Source of the DNA: Epichloe hybrida
Taxonomy: Eukaryota; Ascomycota; Sordariomycetes; Hypocreales; Clavicipitaceae
DNA length: 41,206 nt
NCBI GenBank assembly: GCA_019022495.1
Contig: JAFEKR010000119.1
Coordinates: forward strand, 1-41,206
Reading direction: 5' to 3'
Below, in pieces: positions 1-12,500 of the stretch; the first letter of the stretch is position 1; each line of letters begins with the position of its first letter. Below the pieces are notes generated by a model. It was not told the origin of the DNA, did not search any database, and was given only the letters and a program-made list of their open reading frames with translations. Both the position numbers and the translations under genes were made by a program.

Positions 1-290
1 CAAGCCCCAATCTACCCTGTTTGTTGGCTTGCATTTCACCCATTTCACACAAGCACAAACTTCTGCCTCATCAAAACTGAACGTCTTCTGGTGTGTCTAC
101 GCTTTCTGCGGCACATCATCACTGCATCATTCCTGCAATCGACGGAGTCACTCGCTAGTTTTCTGTTCAAATCACTGCAACAAGTTGATGCCGATTATTT
201 ATACCAGTACACTGCGTTTCTAACACTACAGAAAGTCTGTGATGATTCTTATGTCGTGTGGATCATGAGCCTTATCCCATACCAGCCAAT

Positions 291-955
291 TTAGCTGTAC
301 TGGCAAGAAACAGGCTTTTCGTTGGGAGAAACACAGGCATCGAAGCCCAAGCATCCCTCATTGCCACCGGGGTTATGCACACCCTTGAGCCAGACACTCC
401 AGGCGCCATCGATAGAGTTGGGGCAAGCTTGGAGGCCGGTGCCATCGAAAAGGAGGGCGCCATTTGAAATGGACCAGCCGTCCGCCTCGGAGTTGCGGGG
501 GAAGTCGTGGCCAGCGTCGACGTAGCCGATGACTCCTTTACCTGTCGCATTAAAGTGTTAGTGTCGTGGATCGACCGACACAACGATTTGTGCCAAACCC
601 GAAACAAGGCATATCACCACCGTCGGGCTCGGGGTTGGGGAGAAAGTCATCACATACCCATGCCGGAGCGATCAACAAAGATCAACTGAGGCTTGTTATC
701 GTCAGAGTACAAGAACAGCTTGGAGCCTTCGAGGTAGAGCGTAGCCCTGTTGTTCTCGCCCTTGCAGATGGCGTTCTGTTTGGGAAGCTTGAGAAACAGG
801 CCCTTCTCGGCGGCGCTCAGGACGGCTAAGTGGATGGGACTGTCGGGTCGAGAAGCTGTGACTTCAAAGGCCTTGGGACGGACGGGGTTGGTGGCAGGAA
901 CAGCGAGGGCTGAGCAAGCCATGAAAATGGAGGAGACGGCAGCGGAGAACTTCAT
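291..955 (-). CDS. PhiA-like secreted cell-wall protein (IgE-binding-protein family)
   Basis: Two exons, 955-658 and 541-291, joined across a 116-nt intron (donor GTATGT, branch ACTAACAC, acceptor GCGACAG), give 182 residues. The N-terminus MKFSAAVSSIFMACSALA is a classic signal peptide, so the product is probably secreted or in the cell wall. The mature part has the family hallmarks: a VTASRPDSPIHLA stretch near residue 32, a VDRSGMGKGV turn at the splice junction, then GWSISNGALLFDG, an ACP motif, a PGGNEGCLGF motif and a C-terminal SCQYS. Cysteines are spaced as expected for disulfides. Length matches the fungal PhiA / IgE-binding-protein family (about 180 residues), whose Aspergillus member is needed for phialide development. 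The exact function here is inferred only from family. The gene stands alone, with a TATA-like box about 155 nt upstream of the start codon. Confidence 0.87.
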
Positions 956-1110
956 ATTGACGGTGGTCGTGAGGTTGAATTAAATGATACAGAACTGTGC
1001 TTGGTCGCTTGTTAGATGTGAGAGCAATGTCGTGGAGGATGTACGGACGTAGACTTGGTGTTTGATGTCTTCAGATGAAGAGTTGGGAAAGACAGATCCC
1101 ATGGCACCTT

Positions 1111-1116
1111 CTTATA
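1111..1116 (-). promoter_or_regulatory. Possible TATA box of the PhiA-like gene
   Basis: TATAAG on the minus strand, about 155 nt upstream of the ATG at 955. The position suits a core promoter with a leader of about 100 nt. The motif alone is weak evidence. Confidence 0.35.
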
Positions 1117-1264
1117 CTTCAGTGTCTATGCCCTCGATGGAGAACCCAATCTAGCAATAGTCCCCGTTTAACGAGTACGAGCTGCGAATTACATCGTGAG
1201 CCATTCCCGTAGGAAATTTCGTGCAGATCATGACGTCCAAGCCACCCCACGGGTAATGGAGCAT

Positions 1265-1287
1265 GGGAGGGAGGGAGGGAGGGAGGG
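1265..1287. repeat. (GGGA)n microsatellite
   Basis: Uninterrupted GGGA units, purine-only on the plus strand, upstream of the PhiA-like gene. Confidence 0.9.
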
Positions 1288-1394
1288 CATCATGTCGTAG
1301 GCCAGGCTGTCTTCTAATAATAAACACTACCCTTTGGCCAATAACTACGGATTAGGTCGAGCAGCATTCACACCCTTTGCTGTTTCTGGCGTGG

Positions 1395-1600
1395 CACAGT
1401 GAACACTTCCCCCCCTAAATTATGTATATTACATACACAAATCTACAAGCCCCAGTTTTTCGTTCCTCTCTAACAGCTGTAATCAGCCGTAAGTGCACTA
1501 TAGTAACCCCTAGATTGCTTATAGAGCAAAGGATACATTATTTCCTATATTATTTCCTGTATCAAGTACAATTGAAAAATCAAGGTAGCCATGAATCCTA
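1395..1600. other. AT-rich patch, possible RIP-eroded relic
   Basis: Composition drops to AT-rich, TpA-rich sequence (for example around 1500-1560), resembling the RIP-mutated block at the right end of the window. There is no recognisable protein. It could be an old transposon scrap or ordinary AT-rich intergenic DNA. Confidence 0.3.
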
Positions 1601-2512
1601 GCCCATATTCCCCTTTCTTTCCCGGCTAACATCCAAATGGCTGAATTACCCCTGTTATGTAGATTTGTCAGGGGGTGTACTGACTATCTGGGGCTGCGGA
1701 AACAATGTTGGGGTCCGAGAGCAAATACGAGAAGGTTGTAAGTCGCTTCGACTATTTTTAAGTTAGCCCAGCGGCCCAGCTCGCCAAGTCATGAATGGGG
1801 GGCATTGGGGCGACATTGGCAGACGTCATTTTTTTTTTCAATGATGGAAAGGCTCGGACCAACTTTTGGATACGCTTGATGGGGCCTGAGCGTGGTGGCT
1901 ATTGCATGTACTCCGTATACGAAGGAGACGCAGCAAACGGGATTGTTTCTGAATTGCCGTGCCAAACGAAATGCTTCACAGACGATCTGGGATTCCAAAA
2001 ATGATGACATGAGTCAAATGACGGCCGTCCGCTGGACACAGCCTTCAGCCGACTTTCTCTACATCCGACCCCGATATCCATAATAAATCTCGGCTATATC
2101 TACGGCGTAAAATCATCCCAACTTTGATGCGAGCCGAGTCCTCCGTAATGTACGGAATACTCGGTACGTACGGATCACTCGGTTAGGCCCCTAAAAACAT
2201 AAAAACATCTCTACATGCAGCCGGTGATGTCAGCACACGACTGCCGTCAGAACATTTCCTTCAAAAGGGAGACTGTCCGAGATAAGGTCAGGGAGAGACT
2301 TGTGCACTTGTGTACATAGAGCAGGAATTGGGCATCAAAACGTGGCAGACAAAGCAATGTCGCCGTGTTTCACAGCAGAACAGGAGAAGCCGGTCTGCAA
2401 AACAAAAGGATCAAATTGCCGTTTCTTGAACAAGCCAGGCCTCGTCAGAGAATTCTTCTCCATCTTGAAAAGGGTGGGTCCTTTTGGATGCCAACTCACT
2501 TTGCATAATCCG

Positions 2513-2528
2513 TACGGAGTACTCCGTA
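2513..2528. repeat. Perfect 16-bp palindrome TACGGAGTACTCCGTA
   Basis: Two head-to-head copies of TACGGAGTA sharing a centre. A further copy of CCGTACGGAG follows within 20 nt. The same 9-mer recurs elsewhere in the window, always between genes (see findings). Confidence 0.9.
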
Positions 2529-3056
2529 TGTAATCCGTACGGAGAAGAGCATTTACCAGTCGCTTGGAAGGAGCAACCCAGCCTTTATAAAAAGGCGGTC
2601 GGACTCTCTCCATGTTGCGACTGAAGATGAGTCTGTGCCATTGTGTCCCCCTCTTTCAAGAATTAATAGGATTCATCTCAACAAGATGAGATTGGCACAG
2701 GACATGCCTTCTGAGTGGCCATCCTGATGATACCTTCCTACCGTGGGAGGCCCTCGCAAACAAACTACCTCCGCCATGCCATGCTATAATGCGTGCACTT
2801 CTCATCCGTACGAGCATGTGATTGGTACAAGAGCCCTTCATCGAGAGTGGCTTTTTGTGGATGAGCCACCGGCACGAGGCCACGCAGTCGCTCACAAGAA
2901 TGAGCCCGGCTGCTCTCAACTAAGCATTTGCCGCAACAATCGTCCCCGATTTCGACCATCGAGCACGGAGAGATGGACCGCACAAGGCCACACCTACATA
3001 CATATTGACACCACTTGCCGGGCCCAGGTGTCTGTCTGATTGAATGCCTTGGTGGT

Positions 3057-3107
3057 GCGAGAGCGAGAGCGAGAGCGAGTGCGAGTGCGAGTGCGAGTGC
3101 GAGTGCG
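3057..3107. repeat. Hexamer tandem repeat (GCGAGA / GCGAGT)
   Basis: About eight 6-bp units, first GCGAGA then switching to GCGAGT. This indicates two successive expansions of slightly different units. Confidence 0.9.
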
Positions 3108-3227
3108 GGAAGCGCAGAAAGGCAACCCAGCTGGGGCGAGACAATTCAGGTTGGGGAGGGTGAGCGAAACAGGTCAGGCGTTCTGGATTCATCGTGGGAT
3201 TGGCCGTGGCGAGGGCCAGAGTCCCTG

Positions 3228-3269
3228 CTTGCGTTGCGTTTCTTGCGTTGCGTTGCTTGTTGCGTTGCA
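3228..3269. repeat. Pentamer-like repeat (TTGCG)n
   Basis: Imperfect TTGCG units, interrupted twice. No gene is associated. Confidence 0.8.
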
Positions 3270-5004
3270 GACTGACTGCACGTCACCGCACCGCGAACAA
3301 ATGTCCTAGACGACAAGGTGGGCAAGCGGGGTTCAAGTGTCACCAAACTTCAACTACAACAAGGGGAAGCAACATGGTTGGCACTCATCGTTGCTACCTA
3401 CCAAGGCTATCATAGCATCTGGAAGCCTCCCTTTGTCTCTCTTGTCGCACGTCTTCCGGACTATTTCTCGGTTCAACGGCCGAATCGGAATACAAACACC
3501 ATATCAACTCGACATGCAAGCGCGAGAGCCTTCAAACTAACCCAGATTGTGGCATCAATTGAGAGTCGCGACACATTTCGGACCGGGAGGAGCCGTGTTG
3601 TCAATCGCGCCAATGCATCTATCTAGCATGATATGATGTGATGATATCATCGCCATTCCCAGCTCCGCAAGATTGACCAAGAACGATTCATCCAAGACTC
3701 GTCCACGCACGTCACGAAGCCGAAACTCACTTACGATGACAGGAGTTGACCGGTTGGACGGAGGATCTTTTGCTGCGTGCCAAATAGCTGATCTAAATTC
3801 GGATCCTTGGTCACCTCGACTTCTTGCTCCCTCTTATACTGACTACTCTTCTTACGGACTACACACGCCTCCAATGTGCAGCAGGTAATATTCCAAACCA
3901 GGGCGGCAAAGATGGTGTGGCATCCAAGTGAGCGCCGATTCCAACCACATCCGCTGGCTTTCTGGCGGGCTGCCATCCCATCGCCGCAGACCCATGTTCG
4001 TTGCAACCCTGGTCAACCATCATCCGCACCACCATAATAGTCACCCGGGTCACCGTCAACAGTGCCGCGCCGCCATCGACAATAGAAGACTCTTGGTGTG
4101 GCCCAAATGCCGCGGGGCTAGATTGTTCACGTCTGGTACATTCATTGTCCTCTGTGGCTGCTAGTTGCCTCTTGCAAGAACCAAGGAAAAGCCACAACCT
4201 CGTCGGGTGCAAGTGTCCTCAAATCGATACCGACAAGGCACAAAATCAATACCTTCTGATGCTGGCCTTGTCATGTTACCCAGCCACGCGCTGACGCCCA
4301 AGTTCTAACTCTCCTGGTCTGTGTTCTTTTGTCGCCGCTCCAACCTGCTGCATGCTACGAATCGCCATTGCACAACCCGCTTGTCGCCTCACGCCTCACG
4401 TCTCACCGTTGCTGCGTTGTTCATTCTCTCCTAGCCATCGTCACACAACGTGATATCTTGCGCGCTGTTGCACATCTGCCATTGGCCGTTTTGTCGGTGG
4501 CTCTTTAAGGAACTGATCGTGCCAGTCCAGTGGTCCTACTAAGTTTGTTGTATGCTGAGGTCCTCGACCAACGCTTTCATGTGAACCGACGAGGGGTTCG
4601 ACGGATCTTTACCCAACAGTTTCCTGGCGAGCGTGGTTACTGCGAATTGCAACCTGGTGTTTACATAACTCGCCCTGTCCGAGTTTCCGCATATAAAGAA
4701 TTTGGTGACAATTGGCGACGTCGCAACTCGTGGGAGCCGTCCAATAGTTGGGAGATGCATGATCAGCACGATCAATAATGTCCTGAATGGTGGCATAATA
4801 GCGATAACATTTTTCTATTCTTCTACTGTGTAGGTCACCTCCAGCTCACTTCTGGCCCGAGAAGCGGCGTTGCCAACGCATAATAGATTGACAGAGTTCC
4901 AACATTTCTTCCGACTCCGGTTTCATTTGACTTCATATCATCCCTTCCCCCCCCCCCCTTCTCTCAGCTTTGCTTTCAATTCTCACTGGCTGGCCACATA
5001 GGCT

Positions 5005-5861
5005 ATGGATTCCTCATTTACGAGAGAGGAAAAGGTATGCCTCATTAGTACCCAGCATCCAAGAGATAAGAACTACGACTGATTACACATATCCTTCTAC
5101 ACTGCAGCGATTTGTGCTTGCTGAGATACTAAAATCCAGCGATGTCGGTGTTGAGCATTTATGGCGGTTCATTGAAGCGAACCAAATTGTTCCTAACTGG
5201 ATGAATATGCAAGTTCCGCTAGGTACGTTTGCCGCCTGCTTCTGCGTGTTAAATCCCCATTCCTCGGAGCCGTCTTTCTTATGCGCCAACAGGTAGAAGT
5301 TTGAGTCAGTGTATTCAGATTGTAGATCATATGAAGGACTCGCCATCTCAATCGAAACGTCTATCAACTGGCAGCTCAGGTGAATACAGTCGCGGCCTGC
5401 AGTTCGAACACGTGTCAGGCGACTTGGTCAGCCCTCGACTACATCAGGTCTCACCTTCGAGCACTTCGACACCAATTGCAATTCTGCCACGGCCTTCCAC
5501 AGACAATGGCCAAAGCTGCGTATCTGCCGCTCGGCCTGCGCACAACCAAAACAAAAAGAGAGGACGGCCGTCTCGGGCGGACAAGGCGAAGAGGAATCTG
5601 AATCCCAAGCTTCCGCCACATCTCGCCCCCCGTCCAGAACAAGGAACTGGACATCGGCCAATCTTGCCAGCAGCTCCTCGGCAAGATGGTGAATCGATAC
5701 AACCAATGCCGCAGGCCCTCCCACAGATCCAGTCCGGGCCTTCTGGCGTGGAAAGAGACAAGAAGAGACGGCGCTTGGGTGACTTTACGCAGATCCAGCA
5801 GGCCGGCCCTGCCACTATCAAGAACAACACAGCTCCCGCAGTATCTAGCGGCGCAATCTAG
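5005..5861 (+). CDS. AT-hook-like nuclear protein of unknown function
   Basis: Three exons, 5005-5034, 5108-5222 and 5293-5861 (introns of 73 and 70 nt, donors GTATGC and GTACGT, acceptors CTGCAG and CAACAG), give 237 residues. The phases match at both junctions and join a smooth N-terminal region: MDSSFTREEK, then RFVLAEILKSSDVGVE, then a stretch ending in MQVPLGRSLSQC. That region (residues 1-65) looks helical and is the only part likely to be conserved. The rest is low-complexity and rich in Pro, Ser and Gln. It carries one AT-hook-type core KKRGRPSR (residues 136-143), followed by a basic run, and a second basic cluster DKKRRR that could be a nuclear localisation signal. DNA binding in the nucleus is an inference from the AT-hook. 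I do not recognise a named family. The first exon is only ten codons, so the start is less certain than the rest. Confidence 0.75.
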
Positions 5862-6512
5862 CGGTTCGCGCATGAGATGCCGAGAGCAGCTCAGTTACTA
5901 TCTGGCATACACTGTCACCACTCCATTGGCATTGGTAACGCGCAAAGTTCGACGCCGACTCAACTCGTCCAATCTTTAGCTCGGCAACATGCCCCTCGTC
6001 TTGCATATAGGCTGTTAAACTGCAGCATCTATTCTACTTTGCCAGGGCTGCAGTTCCATCGATCCATACGTTGTTTGTTTTCGCTGTTGCTCATGAGGGA
6101 GGTGGTCACGGCATGTACATTACAGCATTCGAGTAGAATCATAGAGAAAGGAGTGCATGTAGGCGGTCTTTGTTCTGTCGTTGCATGGTTGTCGGTCCAG
6201 AACGCTCCGTCGAGATCAAATGAGGACATTGTTCGCTTTGCTACCTCCCGTGCCACTTGCTGTCTAGTTAAAGGGGAGAAAGAGGGGCGATATCCATCAT
6301 GACTCATGTCTAGCACTGATTTCAAAGGCGGGTTTCTTCTTGTTTTGTTTAGCAATCGCAATCAATTTACTACCGTCCTCCAGTCCTCCTTTTATCCCTT
6401 ATCCCCCACCACCATCCAGCTCCGAATTGCTTCCTCGTCTGTGAATAAACAAGTTTTGTGAGGTTCATACAGTGGTGACATGCATGACTCCACGATTCTT
6501 TTCCTAAAACCC

Positions 6513-6544
<32 letters not shown>

Positions 6545-6732
6545 CTTACGTCTTCACTTTGTTAGTTACTCGGGCCGGAGACTCCCTGATCCTATCATAG
6601 CCATGCCCTTGCATGGATGCATATTTTTCAGTGGTGCGTTGCCGAGATTCGTAGGGTCCACGTTCCTCTCTTGACTCTGTAGGAAGGGTATCATAATTGT
6701 TCCATTGTGAATTTTTTCTTACATTTTTTTTT
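5862..6732. other. Convergent intergenic region with long A-tract
   Basis: Region between the 3' ends of the AT-hook gene and the GABA transaminase gene, presumably holding both 3' UTRs. It contains a 29-nt poly-A run at 6513-6541. No convincing gene. Confidence 0.6.
6513..6541. repeat. 29-nt poly(A) tract
   Basis: Uninterrupted run of A on the plus strand inside the convergent region. Its length may be affected by sequencing error. Confidence 0.9.
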
Positions 6733-8324
6733 TTACAGAGCTTTGGCCACCTTCTCAAGAGCTTCAATCAGGATATCAGCGTGGTGCTCCTGGAAAATGA
6801 GCATGGGTCGCAGTCGAACGGCACTGGCACCACTGCCGCCAATGTTGATGCCGAAGCCCTTGGCCTTGTTGAGGAACTCGTCACGCTTGGGGTTGTCAAA
6901 GGCAATGAACGTGCCCTGGCCCTTGCCACGGAGGTTCTTGAAGTGCTCAGGGTACTTGCCGGCGAGACCCTCGAGTTGGCCATAGAGGTAGTCACCAACC
7001 TTGGCTGTGTGTTTCACAAGGTCCAGTCGCTCAATTTCGCTAATGATGGCGCGGAAAAGGAGAGCCTTGGATGGATCACCCATCCATGTGTTGAATTGAC
7101 GGTAGGGCTTGTTGGGGCGGAGGTCCTTTGAGCAGTAGTAGTAGCCGGCGGTCTGAGCTTTCTTGGAGAAGGTGACCATGTCCGGGGGGTCCTGCAGGTT
7201 CCAGTGCTCGTGAGCCCAGAACTTTCCCGTGGCACCAACACCGGTCTGAACCTCATCAGCGATGAGGAGGATATTGTGCTTGCGGGTCAAAGCACGTAGC
7301 TTTTGGAAGAAGGACGGGCTCGCGTGGTTGTCACCACCTTCACTCTGAATGGGCTCGACAACGACAGCGGCGGGAGGTAGGTGCCAGGTTTTGATCAGGT
7401 GCTCAACTTCATCCAGGCTGGCTTGCTCGGCTTCCGCGTTTTCCTCGGCGTGCTGGTCGAGGGGATATTTGAGCTGGGGGAAAGTAGCCTGTGGCCAGTC
7501 GAAGGCGGGAATGTCAAGCTTGTGGATTGGCTTGGATCGTGTGGTGGACAAGCAGCCGAACAGGCGGCCGTGAAAACTGGACTTGAAAGAGAGGATAGAG
7601 AGCTGAGAAGAACCGGGAGCCTGGTTGTTCATGACGCTCTCGATTTCCTGGGGCGTGAAATCGATGTCCGGGCCGCCTCGCTCCTGCTGCCGCCTGTACA
7701 TGAATGCGGCCTTGTAGGCAATTTCGTTGGCATCGGAACCGGCCATGGCGGTGTAGACGTTGTTGAGGCCCTTGGGAGCCACCTTGAGAATGCCAGATTT
7801 CAAGACACCGGCCCACGTATGGGAAGGAAAGTTGCCCAGAGCAGGACGATTAATGATGGCGTCAACCATCTCGGGGGTTTGAGCAACCTTGCGGAGCTCG
7901 GGGTTGTTGTAGCCAACGGGTATAGAAGCAATTTGAGCATAACTACGGTGTGAAGGTCAACATCATGTTGGTGGGTGTTAAGAGTCGGTAGGGTTGCAGG
8001 AGGAGCGCGCATTGCCACTTACACGTCCAACAGCATGTTGCCATCGGGGTCGGCAATGTAGTTGCCTTCGCTCTGGGTATAGTCGGCCATCATGTTGACA
8101 CTACGGGTTTCAAAGACGTCGTCAAGCTCCTTGAGAGCCTCGACCGCCTTGGGGCCAGGGAATTTGGTTTTGAGGATAGGTGCAGCGGGCTCATCTTTGT
8201 GAAAAGACTTCACGGCAGCCATGCGCATAGCTCCAGCAGTGCCGAATGGCCTCTGCGCCACGCCAGCGCTCAGAGACTGCGCCACGGCAGGTCGGGCCGC
8301 GTCAGCAGCACGGAGAGCCGACAT
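6733..8324 (-). CDS. 4-aminobutyrate (GABA) aminotransferase
   Basis: Two exons, 8324-8023 and 7942-6733, with an 80-nt intron (donor GTAAGT, acceptor ACCGTAG) give 503 residues. This is a class III PLP-dependent aminotransferase that converts GABA and 2-oxoglutarate to succinic semialdehyde and glutamate, in the GABA shunt. Visible signatures are VVVEPIQSEGGDNHAS, the cofactor-binding aspartate in LIADEVQTG (about D330), the PLP lysine in VTFSKK (K361/362), and FNTWMGDPSKA, which is typical of GABA transaminases rather than ornithine or acetylornithine enzymes. The first 40 residues are rich in Ala, Arg and Ser and almost free of acidic residues, which suggests a mitochondrial presequence. 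The usual length is about 470-500, so the gene is complete. It corresponds to Aspergillus gatA and yeast UGA1. It is not adjacent to other GABA genes. Confidence 0.95.
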
Positions 8325-9591
8325 GGCGACGACGTGGTGTGTTTTTTTTTCGCGCAGGAAAAGGAAGCCTCGGATGTGGGAGTTGGGACAAGATCGTGGA
8401 GAAGGTGGAGAAAAGGAAAAGTCGTGGTAGGAAGGAGCGAGGAGCGAGGAGCAAAGGCGGCAACAGCTTCCGGAGCTCCAAAGCCTTTTATCGGTGGTTC
8501 AAGACGGCTTATCTGTGGAGACGTCTCTGATTATGCGGGGAGTCGGGAGGGGTCGCCCCTGCCAGTAGCATGCTTATTTATGTACGTCCGTATTCCGTAT
8601 TCCGTATTCCCTCTTGCCTTTTCTTCTCTTATTTTACATAATACGGGATCCCGCTCGCACACCCCGCTTCGCTTCTCTTCCACCAACAATGAGCATCGTC
8701 ACACATTTGACCCGCCGGTCTGGAAAACAATTGGCTGGTGCCGCGCCGCCTTTACGTATTAGTCTCCGTCATTCCGGGTTTGGGACAAATCAGTTCAGTT
8801 GTTCAATCGGTAGGACGCCACCGACATCGGCGGGTCAACGCAGCATGGTTCGACAAGCTTCATCGTGGACGATAATCATCCAAACAATACTCCGTACTCC
8901 GTAATAATAGGTCCGGATCCGTAGGTCGCCCTTGATCTAAACTAGGGCCCTCTCAGTCTCGACCCATCGACCCATCGACCCATCGACCCATCCGCCGGCT
9001 CCGCCCAAGATGGCACGACGACCGGCCCGGTCCCACACCCGCCCGAGTGCCCAAGCCGGTCAGCTTTGTGCAGAATATGCACCCACTGTACGGAGTATTA
9101 CGGAGCATAAAATACAGCTCATACTCCGTACAGTACATATATTCAGCATGTACAGGGGGGGGGAGGGGCGTGAAGAAGAGGACGGCCAGGTGCCATGATA
9201 TGGTCCACAAAAAAAAATTGCAGCTCTTCGTCATTCTGCTCATGCCTTGCTTGAGTAAACAAACTGCTGGTTTCATTCCCAACCCTCTGTATCCCAATGC
9301 TTCTTCTAATTATGTAAGCGCACCCTATCATTACACAACGCCCATGAAAAATGTCATTGCTAAAGTCCCTAATGCTCCTCTTCTAAATACGCCGATACCA
9401 GAGCTGCGACCGCTCACTAAGGATACTGCCACGGCTTTAAGGAATGCTTGTGTACGCCAATCCGTCATGCAAAAATGGAACCGCCGAAACCCCCCCCCCC
9501 CCTTTTCCCCAAAAAGCAAGATTCGGGCACAGACTGTCCAGCTGACCCACGGAGAAATGTGTGAGCGCCGAAGCTTTTACAAGCCAGATCG
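8325..9591. other. Intergenic region upstream of GABA transaminase
   Basis: GABA transaminase promoter and the 3' flank of the CLC gene. It holds four exact copies of the TACGGAGTA 9-mer or its complement (8888, 8895, 9089, 9122), near copies at 8588-8610 and 9099, an 8-bp tandem repeat (8960-8992) and homopolymers. A 199-codon plus-strand open frame here was rejected. Confidence 0.6.
8960..8992. repeat. 8-bp tandem repeat (CGACCCAT)x4
   Basis: Four consecutive copies of CGACCCAT between the GABA transaminase and CLC genes. Confidence 0.9.
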
Positions 9592-12500
9592 CTATTCACC
9601 ATTCTCTTCGAGCTCTCGCATATACTTGACAAAGGTCTTCTTGTGAATCTGTTTGATCAAGTTAGTCACGACGGGTTGACGGATGCAGAATCGCCCTCCA
9701 CTCACCATTCCTCTAAAATGACCATTTTTTGAAGCACAAATGTATCGCAGACCGAGCTTGACAAAACATTCATACACGAGATCCATAGGGGATCGAATGT
9801 CCAGAGAGACGGGGGCCTGCAGTAGCAGAGTTAGTCAATGAGGATTGCTCGAAACTGGGAATGGCAAAGTAGGTCGGTACGAACAGGGTCGATGTACTGA
9901 GTAAAATCTGTAGGATCCACATAGTCATCCTCGCCCTCGTCAATGCTGGGAACTCTATCCATGAGGCAGAGACTCGTCTGCTCGTCCTCGAGCTGATCCA
10001 GGGCGAATTCGAGATCTGGGGCCGGAATAAGCCCGACCAAAATTTCGTGGCGGATAATGGGCAGGCCACCATCAATCTCACCAGCGCGGTGCAACAGCTC
10101 GAGCTTGGAGCGCAGCGTAGAGGCTGGCACCAGTGGCGAGTTGGAGATATCAATGACTCTCTCACGGCGGGTTCGAGGGAGAATATCAGCCAAATCGCTC
10201 GTGAAGACTGGCTTGTGCTTGTTATCCAAGAAGGGATAGGCATTCATGCTCGTCAATAGATCCTGCAAAATGTACGTCAGTTGGGGTTATTCGGGGGTCG
10301 GCAGAGATGCAGTTGGGCCTACATAAATGCTGTTTGGTTCAAGAGCATCTGCAGTCCATTTGGCCACCAGAATTGCGATCGAAAAGGGAAGGACATAATC
10401 CAAGCTTCCTGTCAACTCGAACAGAATGACGGCCAACGTCACCGAGAGCCTGGTGACGCCACACATGGTAGCACCGGCGGCAATGAACGCATACACTCCG
10501 GGCTGAATGCATGAGCCGTCGGCCGCCGTGGCGCAATTGGCGAATATGGCCCAATCAGGAACTGTGAGAACAAACCACTGCACCAAATGCCCGATGATTC
10601 GGCCCAGCAAGCCACCCACTACCATGGAGGGAATGTATATGCCTGCGGGTACTTTCTGTTGCCATCGTGTTAGTCAAGGGGGAGGAAACAAGGCTCGTTC
10701 TCTGCACCGACATGCTCGCGGACATTGCATAACTTACGATGCCAAAGGTAATGACTGTGAGAAACCCCTTGATCAGAAAGGCAATCATCAGAGTCAGCAG
10801 GATCGACGGGATGTCGTTGACAGATTTTGGGCAGAGACCGAGCTCATCCGTGTTCTCATCATTAGCGTTGCAAGGAGATGCCAAGTTGAGCAGCAGCTTC
10901 GCAACTGGCTCCTTCACCAGCGGATTCCAGAAATTCAGCAAGGCCGTGACCAGGGCTACAAGAAAGACTTCCAACATGGGATACGTCTTTATGGGCCCTA
11001 TGCGTCGGAAGGTCTGGGCCCAGTACTTGGAGGCCTTGATAAAAAGCGCCCCGAGAGCACCGCCCACTATACCAACAACGATGAAGCTCAGGAGTTCGAA
11101 GTATTCCCAATCAACCAGATACCTGACCTGAAACATGACAATCTTATGAGTGCCATACGGATTGAGAAACTTGAGTGACAATGCCGCGGTGATGCAGCAA
11201 AAGAATGTTCTGAACAGCGTCTTGGCAGGGAAAAAATACGCCACCTCCTCCAGCCCGAACAAAACACCGCCGAGTGGAGCGCCAAAGGCAACTGCAACGC
11301 CGGCGGCGGCGGCGGCAGACAGAATCTCTCGGCGTTTGGCGTCATTTCGGTCGTATTTCGCGAACAGCCGGCAGGCAATGTTGCCTACACAAGTAGCAAT
11401 GTGAACATACGGGCCCTCTTTGCCCAAACTCAATCCGGACCCCACGCTCAAGACCAAGGCCAGTGATTTGATTACGAGGGTTTTAAACCCCAGGAAACCG
11501 TGCAACACGAACCCGCTGAGAATGACACGGACTTCTGCAACACCACTGCCAGCAGCCGAGTAGTACACCATGGGCGGATTCGACTGTGATGCTTCGTCTT
11601 GTCGACTTGGGCTCGTGTTTTCGTCGCTTGGATCATGTCCAGTGCGCTGGGGTACGGCGGCCAAGTTTTCATCCAGTGTCGTGAGCTGGTATGCAGAGGG
11701 TACCACCGTCTTCGTCAACAGTGCAATCCAACAAGAAAGACAGGCAAGACCGACGACGGATGCCAAATATATCGAGAAATTGGTCCACATTTCGCCCAGT
11801 GGATTTGAACTGAAGGCTTGAGACCAACTTTTCCAGTTGTCACACGGCCCTCGGGGACAGCATTGCTGTGTCTGCATGTCAGCTGACTACGTATTCTATG
11901 CATCATGAGACCTGACGGAAGCTTGTTCACCTTCTCGTTCAAGTACCACGCCGTGGCACAATAACCATCCTTGAAATCAAATACCGTCGCCTCGGCCACA
12001 TCAACGACATAAGCAACCAGAGCGACCACGAATCCACAAAGGGCACTCAATATCCACCCTTGGGAGCCGTCCAGAGCAACACGAACTCGGCCCCAAAAGT
12101 CTTTTCTGCTACGTAGAGCCTTGACACGATGGGAGTCGGCTATGGCATCGTGTACCCAGTCGGTGCTTGTGAACTGATCGTACCACACCCTTTCATGAGG
12201 AGCGATAGATGCTTTGGATTCGACCATGGATGTACTTCGGTCGGCGAGGGCTTGCATGAGCCTCTGGCCCCATGAGCCATGTCTGCTATGGTGTCTGGTT
12301 TGACGCACGCTGCCTATTCATGACAATAATGTTAGCTCAAGGCGGAAAAGCACGTGGTTTCCGATGATCTGCTCTTGGCATTTTTCCAAGACGACTTACC
12401 CGTGTAACTATGATTTCGAGTTAAATGTGCAAATCGGGGGGAAGGCGCTCCGTCTCCTCGTGTTCTGGCTCGGGCCGTATTAGGGAGCAAAGGCGAGCGC

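Larger units (their letters stand above)
956..5004. other. Long gene-poor intergenic stretch
   Basis: About 4 kb between the PhiA-like gene and the AT-hook gene. I find no open frame with a recognisable protein family, and the open frames present are short and compositionally random. It holds several microsatellites (1265-1287, 3057-3107, 3228-3269), one 16-bp palindrome (2513-2528), an AT-rich patch (about 1395-1600) and a C-run at about 4949-4958. The proximal 500 nt on each side are presumably promoters. An unannotated non-coding RNA or a lineage-specific gene cannot be excluded. Confidence 0.6.

Noticed and set aside
7381..7953. 190-codon open frame antisense to GABA transaminase
   Set aside because: Shadow of the GC-rich real exon on the other strand.
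9047..9646. 199-codon plus-strand open frame
   Set aside because: It overlaps the last CLC exon in antisense, runs through C-tracts and TACGGAGTA copies, and its protein shows no domain or compositional sign of coding.
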